Part shown: positions 34,118 to 41,974 of the stretch, piece by piece
Numbering within the stretch: position 1 is the stretch's first letter
How the letters are laid out: the number at the start of each line of letters is the position of its first letter
From: Bradyrhizobiaceae bacterium Ga0074131
Lineage (GTDB): Bacteria > Pseudomonadota > Alphaproteobacteria > Rhizobiales > Xanthobacteraceae
NCBI GenBank assembly: GCA_001464035.1
Contig: LNEC01000019.1
Location: 310,001 to 374,000 of the forward strand
DNA: 64,000 bases
Reading direction: 5' to 3'
Translations under genes and position numbers: made by a program
The notes under the pieces: generated by a model
The model's database searches: none
Told to the model about the DNA's origin: nothing
Seen by the model: the letters and a program-made list of their open reading frames with translations, nothing else

Positions 34118-36271
34118 TTACTCGCCGGCGGCTTCGCGCGCCGGAGCCTCGGTCCTCTGACCGGCTTCGAGGTCCTCGCCGGTCACCTGATCGACCGCCT
34201 TCATCGACAACCGCGTCTTGCCGCGATCGTCGAAGCCGAGCAGCTTGACCTTGACCTTGTCACCTTCCTTGACGACGTCGGAGGTCTTCTGCACACGGTT
34301 GGCCGCGAGCTGGCTGATGTGGACGAGGCCGTCCTTGGCGCCGAAGAAGTTCACGAACGCGCCGAACTCCATCACCTTGACCACGGTGCCGTCATAGATC
34401 TGGCCGAGCTCCGGATCGGAGGCGATCGACTTGATCCACTTGATCGCCGCCTTGATCGATTCGCCGTCGGCGGAGGCCACCTTCACCGTGCCGTCGTCGT
34501 CGATGTTGACCTTGGCGCCGGTCTTCTCGACGATTTCACGGATCACCTTGCCGCCGGTGCCGATCACTTCACGGATCTTGTCGGTCGGGATCTTGAAGGT
34601 CTCGATCCGCGGCGCGTACTCGCCGAGCTCGGCGCGGGCGTTGGTCAAGGCCTTCGCCATCTCGCCGAGGATATGGATACGGCCATCCTTGGCCTGGCCG
34701 AGCGCGACCTTCATGATCTCCTCGGTGATGCCGGCGATCTTGATGTCCATCTGCAGCGACGTGATGCCGACATCGGTGCCGGCGACCTTGAAGTCCATGT
34801 CGCCGAGATGATCCTCGTCGCCGAGGATGTCCGACAGCACCGCAAAGCGCGAACCCTCCAGAATGAGGCCCATGGCGATACCCGCCGTCGGCCGCTTCAG
34901 GGGGACGCCCGCGTCCATCAGCGCCAGCGAAGCGCCGCAGACCGAAGCCATCGAGGACGATCCGTTCGACTCGGTGATCTCCGAGACGACGCGCACCGTG
35001 TAGGGAAACTCGTGATGCGGCGGCAGAACCGGATGGATCGCGCGCCAGGCCAGCTTGCCGTGGCCGATTTCACGCCGCTTGGTGCCGCCCATTCGTCCGG
35101 TTTCACCGACCGAGTAGGGAGGGAAGTTGTAGTGCAGCAGGAACTGCTCCTTGTAGGTGCCCGACAGCGAGTCGATGTACTGCTCGTCCTCGCCGGTGCC
35201 GAGCGTGGTCACCACCATCGCCTGGGTTTCGCCGCGGGTGAACAGCGCCGAGCCATGGGCGCGCGGCAGCACGCCGACTTCGGCGATGATCTGGCGCACG
35301 GTCTTGGAATCGCGGCCGTCGATGCGCTTGCCGGTGTCGAGGATGTTCCAGCGAACGATCTTGGCTTCCAGTTCCTTGAACACGCCGGCGACGCGCAGCT
35401 TGTCGTATTTCGGCTCCTGGCCTTCCGGGAAATAGTGCGCCATCACCTTTTCCTTGGCCTTGCCGACCGCCGCATAGCGGTCCTGCTTGATCGGGATGGC
35501 GTAGGCGGCGCGCAGATCGGTTTCGATCAGCCCGAGGATTTCCTTCTCCAGCGCGCTTTCGTCGACGACCTTGACGTCGCGCGGCTCCTTGGCGGCTTTC
35601 TCGGCCAGCTCGATGATCGCGTTGACCACCGGCTGGAAATGCCGGTGTCCGAACATCACAGCGCCGAGCATGATGTCTTCGTTGAGTTCCTTGGCTTCCG
35701 ATTCCACCATCAGCACGGCGTCGGCGGTGCCGGCTACGACGAGGTCGAGCTGGGTTTCGACCATCTCGTCGAGCGTGGGGTTGAGCACATATTCGTCATT
35801 GATGAAGCCGACGCGGGCAGCGCCGATCGGACCTTTGAACGGGGCGCCGGAGATGGTCAGCGCCGCGGAGGCGGCGACCAGTGCCAGGATGTCGGGATCG
35901 TTCTCCATGTCATGCGACAGCACGGTGACGATGACCTGGGTCTCGTTGCGCCAGCCATCGACGAATAGCGGGCGGATCGGACGGTCGATCAGGCGGGAAA
36001 CCAGCGTTTCCTTTTCGGTGGGCCGGCCCTCCCGCTTGAAATAGCCGCCTGGAATGCGGCCGGCCGCGTAGGTCTTCTCGATATAGTCGACGGTCAGCGG
36101 CAGGAAGTCGACGCCTTCGCGGGCCGTCTTGGCGCAAACCACGGTGGCGAGCACCACGGTCTCGCCATAGGTGGCGAGCACGGCGCCATCGGCCTGACGG
36201 GCGATCTTGCCGGTTTCAAGCCTGAGGGGGCGGCCACCCCAATCGATTTCGACGGAATGAATATTGAACAT
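34118..36271 (-). CDS. pnp: Polyribonucleotide nucleotidyltransferase (PNPase)
   Basis: Phosphorolytic 3'-5' exoribonuclease and degradosome component, 717 residues. Two RNase PH-like domains (first containing GRIPGGYFKREGRP, second with GSSSMASVCGASLALMDAG and DILGDEDHLGDMDFKVAGT) are followed by KH (IREVIGTGGKVIREI) and S1 (YDGTVVKVMEFGAFVNFF) domains and an acidic tail. It is last in the rimP operon, after rpsO, and is preceded by a long leader hairpin that may be an RNase III site for autoregulation. Confidence 0.97.
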   Translation of the reverse strand: MFNIHSVEIDWGGRPLRLETGKIARQADGAVLATYGETVVLATVVCAKTAREGVDFLPLTVDYIEKTYAAGRIPGGYFKREGRPTEKETLVSRLIDRPIRPLFVDGWRNETQVIVTVLSHDMENDPDILALVAASAALTISGAPFKGPIGAARVGFINDEYVLNPTLDEMVETQLDLVVAGTADAVLMVESEAKELNEDIMLGAVMFGHRHFQPVVNAIIELAEKAAKEPRDVKVVDESALEKEILGLIETDLRAAYAIPIKQDRYAAVGKAKEKVMAHYFPEGQEPKYDKLRVAGVFKELEAKIVRWNILDTGKRIDGRDSKTVRQIIAEVGVLPRAHGSALFTRGETQAMVVTTLGTGEDEQYIDSLSGTYKEQFLLHYNFPPYSVGETGRMGGTKRREIGHGKLAWRAIHPVLPPHHEFPYTVRVVSEITESNGSSSMASVCGASLALMDAGVPLKRPTAGIAMGLILEGSRFAVLSDILGDEDHLGDMDFKVAGTDVGITSLQMDIKIAGITEEIMKVALGQAKDGRIHILGEMAKALTNARAELGEYAPRIETFKIPTDKIREVIGTGGKVIREIVEKTGAKVNIDDDGTVKVASADGESIKAAIKWIKSIASDPELGQIYDGTVVKVMEFGAFVNFFGAKDGLVHISQLAANRVQKTSDVVKEGDKVKVKLLGFDDRGKTRLSMKAVDQVTGEDLEAGQRTEAPAREAAGE

Positions 36272-36319
36272 GCAGGTCTTCTTTCATGGGTTCACGAAGC
36301 AACGTCAGCCCTGAAACAC

Positions 36320-36391
36320 AAAGACCATGCGCAAGATTGCGGGACGCTGATCACTGCGCGATCAGCGTCCGGCGATCCTGCCATGGTCTTT
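36320..36391 (-). promoter_or_regulatory. Long hairpin in the pnp 5' leader (candidate RNase III site)
   Basis: Outer arms AAAGACCATG (36320-36329) and CATGGTCTTT (36382-36391), a middle helix of about 10 pairs with one wobble and one mismatch, and a perfect 11-bp inner helix, GGACGCTGATC (36342-36352) with GATCAGCGTCC (36360-36370). In total about 30 bp of near-continuous RNA duplex, ending 48 nt before the pnp ATG. Confidence 0.8.
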
Positions 36392-36520
36392 ATACTTCGG
36401 ATGGCGTCCATCCCTTCGGTAGTACGGGCTTCTTGCCCCGCCCAGAGGCCGGATTGCTGCTGGACGTCGTGTGGTTGAGCATGACCTTCTTTCTGAATCG
36501 AAAATTCCGGAAGATCGTGC

Positions 36521-36545
36521 GAAAACGCGCGCGAGATGCGCGCGT
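36521..36545 (-). terminator. Terminator-like hairpin after rpsO
   Basis: On the minus strand ACGCGCGC, 5-nt loop, GCGCGCGT followed by TTTTC, 9 nt after the rpsO stop. Probably partial, since pnp lies downstream. Confidence 0.75.
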
Positions 36546-36554
36546 GAACTGAAC

Positions 36555-36824
36555 TCAACGACGAATGTTGTGCTTTTCGAGCAGAGCCTTGTAACGCGAC
36601 TCGTCCTTGCGCTTGATGTAGTCGAGCAGGGAACGGCGCGTGGCGACCATCTTCAACAGGCCCCGCCGCGAATGATTGTCCTTCACGTGGGATTTGAAAT
36701 GCCCGGTGAGGTTATTGATGCGTTCCGACAGGATCGCGACTTGAACCTCGGGCGAACCGGTGTCGCCGGCCTTGTTGGCATTCGTCTTGATGACTTCCGC
36801 TTTGCGTTCGGCGGTAATCGACAT
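36555..36824 (-). CDS. rpsO: 30S ribosomal protein S15
   Basis: Small-subunit protein S15, 89 residues, binding 16S rRNA helices 20-22 early in assembly. Characteristic segments are GDTGSPEVQVAILSERI, LTGHFKSHVKDNHSRRGLL and RRSLLDYIKRKD. The ATG at 36824 (MSITAERK) is used; the frame extends two codons to a TTG that is not the conserved start. It follows truB by 2 nt, so coupling is likely. Confidence 0.97.
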   Translation of the reverse strand: MSITAERKAEVIKTNANKAGDTGSPEVQVAILSERINNLTGHFKSHVKDNHSRRGLLKMVATRRSLLDYIKRKDESRYKALLEKHNIRR

Positions 36825-36826
36825 CG

Positions 36827-37942
36827 TCAAACTCTTTCATGGCTGCGAGCCGAACTGGCGGTCAGTCCGGTCAGGTTGAACACGCGCTTGGGGATGAGTT
36901 CGCCATTGCCAATTTCGGCGAGGGCCAGAAGCCGGCCTGCCACCGTGACATAGACTGTGCCGCTACTATTGGGCGCATCCCGTCCGCGCAACAAAACGGC
37001 CTGGCCCCGGTGGAGCCTTGCCGCATCAGCCCGTGTGACGGCCAGTGCCGGGATGTCGTCCAGCGCGGTCTCAACGGGCAAAAGCGCGTCGGCGAGGCTA
37101 CCCTCGCCAGACGCGGCTCTATCGCACAAAGCCTCCAACTGTTCCAGCGGAATCATGTCGTTCTCGCCGAACGGCCCTACCAGGGTCCGGCGCAGTGCGC
37201 AGATATGACCGAAACACTCCAGAAGCCGGCCGATATCGCGGGCCAGCGCCCGTACATAGGTACCCTTGCCGCATTCGGCCTCGAACACCGAGTGGCTGCT
37301 ATCCGGTTGTTCTACAAGGGATAAATGGTGAATCTCGACGGGGCGCGGCTGCAACTCGACGGTTTCTCCGTCGCGCGCCAGATCGTAGGCGCGCTCGCCC
37401 TGGACCTTGATGGCAGAGTATTGCGGCGGGATCTGTTCGATCACGCCGGTGAAGCGCGGCAGCAGCGCCCGGATGGCTTCGGCGGTGGGCCTGAGATCGC
37501 TGGCCCTGACAGCCCGGCCCTCGGTATCGTCGGTGTCGCGTTCCTCGCCCCATGCTACCGTGAAGCGATAGCGCTTGCGGCCGTCCATCACGAACGGGAC
37601 CGTCTTGGTGGCTTCGCCCAGCGCGATCGGCAGGCCGCCGGAGGCCAGCGGATCAAGCGTACCGGCATGGCCGGCGCGCTTGGCCTGAAACAGTCGCTTC
37701 ACCACCGCGACCGCCTGCGTCGAGGTCATGCCGATCGGCTTGTCGAGCACGACCCAGCCGTGGACGTCGCGCCTGTCGCGCCGGGGCTGGTTGTTCTGGC
37801 GCGGCTGCTTGCCGGCGCGCGGCCGGGCCTCGTCGCGCGGCGAATGGCCGTCGCGATGCGAATCCGAGGAGATATTTTTTTCGGGCGCGTCGGAATCGCC
37901 GATGGCCGGCTCGATCAAGCCGTTCGCGGGGTTCACGCTCAT
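36827..37942 (-). CDS. truB: tRNA pseudouridine(55) synthase TruB
   Basis: Makes pseudouridine 55 in the T-loop of tRNAs; about 371 residues. Catalytic Asp in GHAGTLDPLASGGLP, with KPIGMTSTQAV upstream and YSAIKVQGERAYDLAR downstream. The first 60 residues are a hydrophilic, Arg/Asp-rich extension absent from E. coli TruB, probably disordered. GTG-ATG are consecutive possible starts; I use the ATG. It is fifth in the rimP operon order, between rbfA and rpsO. Confidence 0.95.
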   Translation of the reverse strand: MSVNPANGLIEPAIGDSDAPEKNISSDSHRDGHSPRDEARPRAGKQPRQNNQPRRDRRDVHGWVVLDKPIGMTSTQAVAVVKRLFQAKRAGHAGTLDPLASGGLPIALGEATKTVPFVMDGRKRYRFTVAWGEERDTDDTEGRAVRASDLRPTAEAIRALLPRFTGVIEQIPPQYSAIKVQGERAYDLARDGETVELQPRPVEIHHLSLVEQPDSSHSVFEAECGKGTYVRALARDIGRLLECFGHICALRRTLVGPFGENDMIPLEQLEALCDRAASGEGSLADALLPVETALDDIPALAVTRADAARLHRGQAVLLRGRDAPNSSGTVYVTVAGRLLALAEIGNGELIPKRVFNLTGLTASSARSHERV

Positions 37943-37946
37943 CACT

Positions 37947-38363
37947 TTACTCTTCCGTGTCTTGCGAATCGGATGCGAGGTCTCTTTGCACCGCGGGTGT
38001 TCGCAGTAATTTCTCTATTCGTTCCGCCTCGTCGAATCGCTCGTCGACGCGGAACCGGACATCAGGCGCAAATTTCAGGTTAACGCGATGCGCGATCTCG
38101 CCGCGCAGGAACTTCTTGTTGCGCTCCAGTGCCGCGATCACCTTGTCGGTATCGCGGCCGCCGAGCGGCATCACATACACCGTCGCGAGCTTGAGGTCCG
38201 GCGACATCCGCACCTCGGGCACGGTGATGATGTGGCCCTCGAGTTCGGGGTCGTGCACGCTGCCCTGCGAAAGGATGTCGGCGACCGCATGACGCACCAC
38301 TTCGCCGACCCGCAACTGACGCTGCGAGCCGCCGGGGGCGGAGTCCTTCTTGTGGTGGGGCAT
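37947..38363 (-). CDS. rbfA: Ribosome-binding factor A
   Basis: KH-fold ribosome maturation factor of 138 residues acting on the 30S subunit (16S 5' end processing, cold adaptation). The typical core is RVGEVVRHAVADILSQG, VPEVRMSPDLKLATVYVMPLGG and LKFAPDVRFRVDERFDEAERIE. Start at 38363 (MPHHKKDSAPGG); the open frame continues upstream only through the copy-3 repeat. It follows infB as in most bacteria, but here the repeat separates the two. Confidence 0.95.
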   Translation of the reverse strand: MPHHKKDSAPGGSQRQLRVGEVVRHAVADILSQGSVHDPELEGHIITVPEVRMSPDLKLATVYVMPLGGRDTDKVIAALERNKKFLRGEIAHRVNLKFAPDVRFRVDERFDEAERIEKLLRTPAVQRDLASDSQDTEE

Positions 38364-38380
38364 TGTCGAAATCCCGATTG

Positions 38381-38493
38381 TCGTCATCACCCGCGAAGGC
38401 GGGTGATCCAGTACTCCGTGGCCAAAATTGTTGTCCGAGATTACTGGATGCCCCGCCCCAGTGCGCAATTGCGCACAAGGCGGGGCATGACGG
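38381..38493. repeat. Composite two-hairpin intergenic repeat, copy 3, inside the infB-rbfA gap
   Basis: CGTCATCACCCGC...GCGGGTGATCCAGTACTCCG, spacer, then TACTGGATGCCCCGCC, an inner palindrome GTGCGCAATTGCGCAC, and GGCGGGGCATGACGG. It is reversed relative to copies 1 and 2 and would be transcribed as part of the operon mRNA. Confidence 0.88.
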
Positions 38494-38530
38494 CCTAACT
38501 CAAGACCCAGGCTCTTCGTAAGGCTCGAAC

Positions 38531-41092
38531 TTACAGACTGCGCTGGATCGTCTCCACGCGATAACACTCGATGACGTCGCCGGCCCGCATGTCGCCGTAA
38601 CTCTCGAACGCCATGCCGCATTCCTGGCCGGACTGCACTTCCTTCACTTCGTCCTTGAAGCGCTTCAGCGTCGACAGCTTGCCTTCATGCACGACGACGT
38701 TGTCGCGGATCAGCCGCACATTGGCGCCGCGTTCCACGGTGCCGTCGGTGACGCGGCAGCCGGCGACCTTGCCGACCTTGGAGATGTTGAACACTTCCAG
38801 GATCAGGGCGTTGCCCAGCATGGTTTCGCGCAGCGTCGGCGCCAGCAGGCCGGACATCGCCTTCTTCACGTCGTCGACGAGGTCGTAGATGATGTTGTAG
38901 TAGCGGATTTCGATGCCGTTGCGCTTGGCGGCGGCGGCGGCCTCCTTGTGGGCGCGAACGTTGAAGCCGATGATGGCGGCGTTGAAGCCTTCCGCCAGCG
39001 TCACGTCGGATTCCGAGATGCCGCCGACGCCCGCATGCAGGATGCGCGCGGTGACTTCCTCGGTGCCGAGCTTGTCGAGCGAACCCAAAATCGCCTCCAG
39101 CGAGCCCTGCACGTCGGCCTTGATGATCAGCGGGAAATCCTTGCGGCCCGAGGTCTTGAGCTGCGACATCATCTGCTCGAGCGAACCGCGCATGCCGGAA
39201 ATCGAGGCAGCGGCGTTCTCGCGCTTCTGGTGCGCGCGGTAGCTGGTGACTTCGCGGGCGCGGGCCTCGCTCTCGACGACGGCGAGGCGATCGCCGGCTT
39301 CCGGCGGGCCGTTGAAGCCGAGCACTTCGACGGGAACCGAGGGTCCGGCCTCGCTGATGGTCACGCCCTGATCGTTGATCAGCGCGCGGACGCGGCCCAT
39401 CTCGGCGCCGGCGACGATGATGTCGCCGACCCTGAGCGTGCCGCGCTGCACCAGCACGGTGGCGACCGGACCGCGGCCGCGATCGAGCTTGGCTTCGATC
39501 ACGGTGCCTTCGGCGGGACGCGAAACGTTGGTCTTGAGGTCGAGCAGATCGGCCTGCAGCGCAATCATTTCCAGCAATTTGTCGAGGTTGGTCTTGTTCT
39601 TGGCAGAGACCTCGACGTCGACCACCTCTCCGCCCATCGATTCGACCTGCACTTCGTACTGCAGCAGTTCGGTGCGCACGCGCTCCGGCTTGGCGTCGGG
39701 CTTGTCGATCTTGTTGATGGCGATGATCATCGGAACCTTCGCCGCCTTGGCGTGATTGATCGCCTCGATGGTCTGCGGCATGACGCCGTCGTCGGCCGCG
39801 ACCACCAGGATCACGATGTCGGTGACCTTGGCGCCGCGCGCCCGCATCGCGGTGAACGCGGCGTGGCCCGGGGTGTCGATGAAGGTGATCTTCTTGCCGC
39901 TTTCCGGCGAGGTCACCTGATAGGCGCCGATATGCTGGGTGATGCCGCCGGCTTCACCCGAGACCACGTTGGCGTGGCGAAGCGCGTCGAGCAGCGAGGT
40001 CTTGCCGTGGTCGACGTGGCCCATCACGGTGACGACCGGCGAGCGCGGCTCGGTATCGGAGGAATCGTCGACGATGTCGAACAGGCCTTCCTCGACGTCC
40101 GAGGCGGCGACGCGCTTGACGGTGTGGCCGAGTTCCTCGGCGATCAGCTGCGCGGTGTCGGCATCGATCACGTCGGTGATCTTGTGCATCGCGCCCTGCT
40201 TCATCAGCAGGCGGATGACGTCGACCGCGCGCTCGGACATGCGGTTGGCGAGTTCCTGGATGTTGATGGCTTCCGGTTTTCCTTCGGCTCGTTCGACTGA
40301 TGTCCCTTCAGGCGCTGGGTGCGGCGGCGGAACGAAGCGATCGACCGCTCCCGCACGTCGTCGGCCGTGAGTGCGGTGACCAGCGTCAGGCGGCCGCGCT
40401 GCTTCTGCGGCGCCGGCTTGGCGGTGGTCTTCGGCGGTACGGCCGGGCGGACGGCGCCGCCCGGTCCGCGGCGGATCTGGCGCGGACCTTCATCCTCGTC
40501 GGTGGCGTCGGCGGCGACGCCAGGGGCACGCGCGGCGGGTGCCGCGGCGGCCTTGGCCGCGGCTGCGGTCTTGGCCTCGGCTTCGCCGAAACGCTTCTTG
40601 GCTTCGAGTTCCGCCTTGCGCTTGGCTTCCTCGTCCTGACGGTGGCGATCTTCCTCGGCCTTGCGGCGGGCTTCGGCGGCTTCGCGCTCGGCCTGCTCGA
40701 TGCCTTCCTTGGAGTTGCGTCGCCTGGCTTCCTCTTCCGCCAGCCGGCGTTCCTCGATATCGCGGACCTTGGCGTCGGCGAGCGCGCTGGCACGCGCCGA
40801 ACGCTCGTCCTCGGTCAGGGTACGCAGGACCACACCCGAACCGCCGCGCGGCGCGGCCGCCGGCGCGGGACGGGTCATCGGCGCCGGCCGGGGCGGCGCT
40901 GCCTTGGCAACCAGCGGTTCCGGCGCCTGCGGCGCGTCGGTTGCCGGCGCTTCGCCGCTGACGCGGCGCTTGCCGCGCTTCTCGACGACGACCTGCTTGG
41001 TCCGGCCGTGGCTGAAGCTCTGGCGCACGGTGCCCGTCTCGACGCGCGGCTTGAGCGTCAAGGTCTTGGTCGGAACACTCAGTGTCAACCAT
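38531..41092 (-). CDS. infB: Translation initiation factor IF-2, interrupted by two out-of-frame junctions
   Basis: IF-2 recruits initiator tRNA to the 30S subunit as a GTPase. The gene starts at ATG 41092 (MVDT, with AGGA upstream), but after four codons the conserved LSVPTKTLTLKPRVETGTVRQ continues in another frame from about 41085. A second break near 40280 separates the N-terminal domain (ending LKGHQSNEPKE) from the core, which resumes as PEAINIQELANRMSERAVDV. The core has G motifs GHVDHGKTS, DTPGHAAF and NKIDKPD. At both joins residues normally present are missing, consistent with short deletions (2 mod 3 and 1 mod 3). In an essential gene this is most likely sequence error; a short IF-2 from MSERAVDV is a remote alternative. 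Confidence 0.85.
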
Positions 41093-41101
41093 TCAGCAGT
41101 C

Positions 41102-41899
41102 CTAATCTTGTTCTGTTGTGCGTGTCCGCACAGTCTGTTTAGGCAAATTCTTGTTAGGCAAGTTCCTGTCAGGCAAGTTCCTGTCAGGCAAGTCGTTGTC
41201 AGACAAGTCGTTGTCAGACAAGTTCTTGGCCGCATCGCCGGCAGTCTTGTCGTCATCCGCCATCCGGTATCGGACCAGGAACTGGCTGCGCGACAGGAAC
41301 GTCCTGCTCGCCGGGCCCGCGAGCACGGCAGCATGTATCACATTTGACCGGCCAAGTGCCAAATCCAATTGCTCCGAAGTCAGCGCCGTGACAACGGGGA
41401 ATTCGCGTGATTCATCGCCAATCCCGGCACTTTGCCTGACGATGGCGTCTAATTTACGGATTCCGTCCGCCGCGCCGTCCGAGGCGTGGATCAGCGCCTC
41501 GGCCTGGCCCAGCCGGAGGGCGCCCTCGACCTTGCTGAAGCCGGATACCACCTGGCCGGCCTTGGCGGCCATGGCGAGCGCTTCGCTGACGCTGCGCACC
41601 AGCAGGGCCTCGGTATCGGCCGCGAGCGTCGCGGCGACGCGGACCTCGCGCTTGAAGCCCCTGCCGAACTGGTTACGCCGGACGGCTTCCGCAACCGCCT
41701 GCCGCGAAGCCGAAACCCAGAGGCCCCGGCCGGGAAGTTTGCGCTTCAGATCCGGGATGACCTCGCCCTGCGGCGCGACGACAAACCGGATCAGTTCGTC
41801 GATCGGCCGCACCAATCGCGTGACCGCGCACATCCGCATGGTCGCAGACCTGTTGGTCCGCGGTCCGTCGTCGAGTTCGGGGTCGGCGAGTGCAAGCAT
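41102..41899 (-). CDS. ylxR: YlxR-type RNA-binding protein with L7Ae-like domain and C-terminal pentapeptide repeats
   Basis: 265 residues in the usual place between nusA and infB. Residues about 18-95 are the YlxR (DUF448) domain (RMCAVTRLVRPIDELIRFV, GRGLWVSASRQAV). Residues about 115-210 resemble a ribosomal L7Ae-like fold (GQVVSGFSKVEGALRLGQAEALIHASD). The tail (about residues 228-257) is a hydrophilic pentapeptide repeat built on N-L-P-D-R, encoded by a 15-bp minisatellite. YlxR proteins bind RNA and have been linked to RNase P and transcription control in other bacteria; the function here is not established. Confidence 0.9.
   Translation of the reverse strand: MLALADPELDDGPRTNRSATMRMCAVTRLVRPIDELIRFVVAPQGEVIPDLKRKLPGRGLWVSASRQAVAEAVRRNQFGRGFKREVRVAATLAADTEALLVRSVSEALAMAAKAGQVVSGFSKVEGALRLGQAEALIHASDGAADGIRKLDAIVRQSAGIGDESREFPVVTALTSEQLDLALGRSNVIHAAVLAGPASRTFLSRSQFLVRYRMADDDKTAGDAAKNLSDNDLSDNDLPDRNLPDRNLPNKNLPKQTVRTRTTEQD
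41142..41231. repeat. 15-bp coding minisatellite, six units, in the ylxR 3' end
   Basis: Units at 41142, 41157, 41172, 41187, 41202 and 41217. The plus-strand core is GGCAAGTTCCTGTCA with variants (GACAAGTCGTTGTCA and others). Units two and three are identical. The length is a multiple of 3, so copy-number change keeps frame. Confidence 0.93.
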
Positions 41900-41974
41900 G
41901 CGTGCGACATCTCTCCTGTCATCTGCGCGTTACGGTCGCGCACAACCGGTAGCCAATTTCGCGGAAGGCGCGCA

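Noticed and set aside
34319..35968. 549-codon plus-strand frame opposite pnp
   Set aside because: Mirror of the pnp coding frame; no ribosome site or recognisable domain.
36286..36552. Short plus-strand frames between rpsO and pnp
   Set aside because: They lie over the rpsO terminator and the pnp leader hairpin and show no protein character.
38687..40300. 537-codon plus-strand frame opposite infB
   Set aside because: Shadow of the infB core; composition mirrors IF-2 codons and there is no homology signal.
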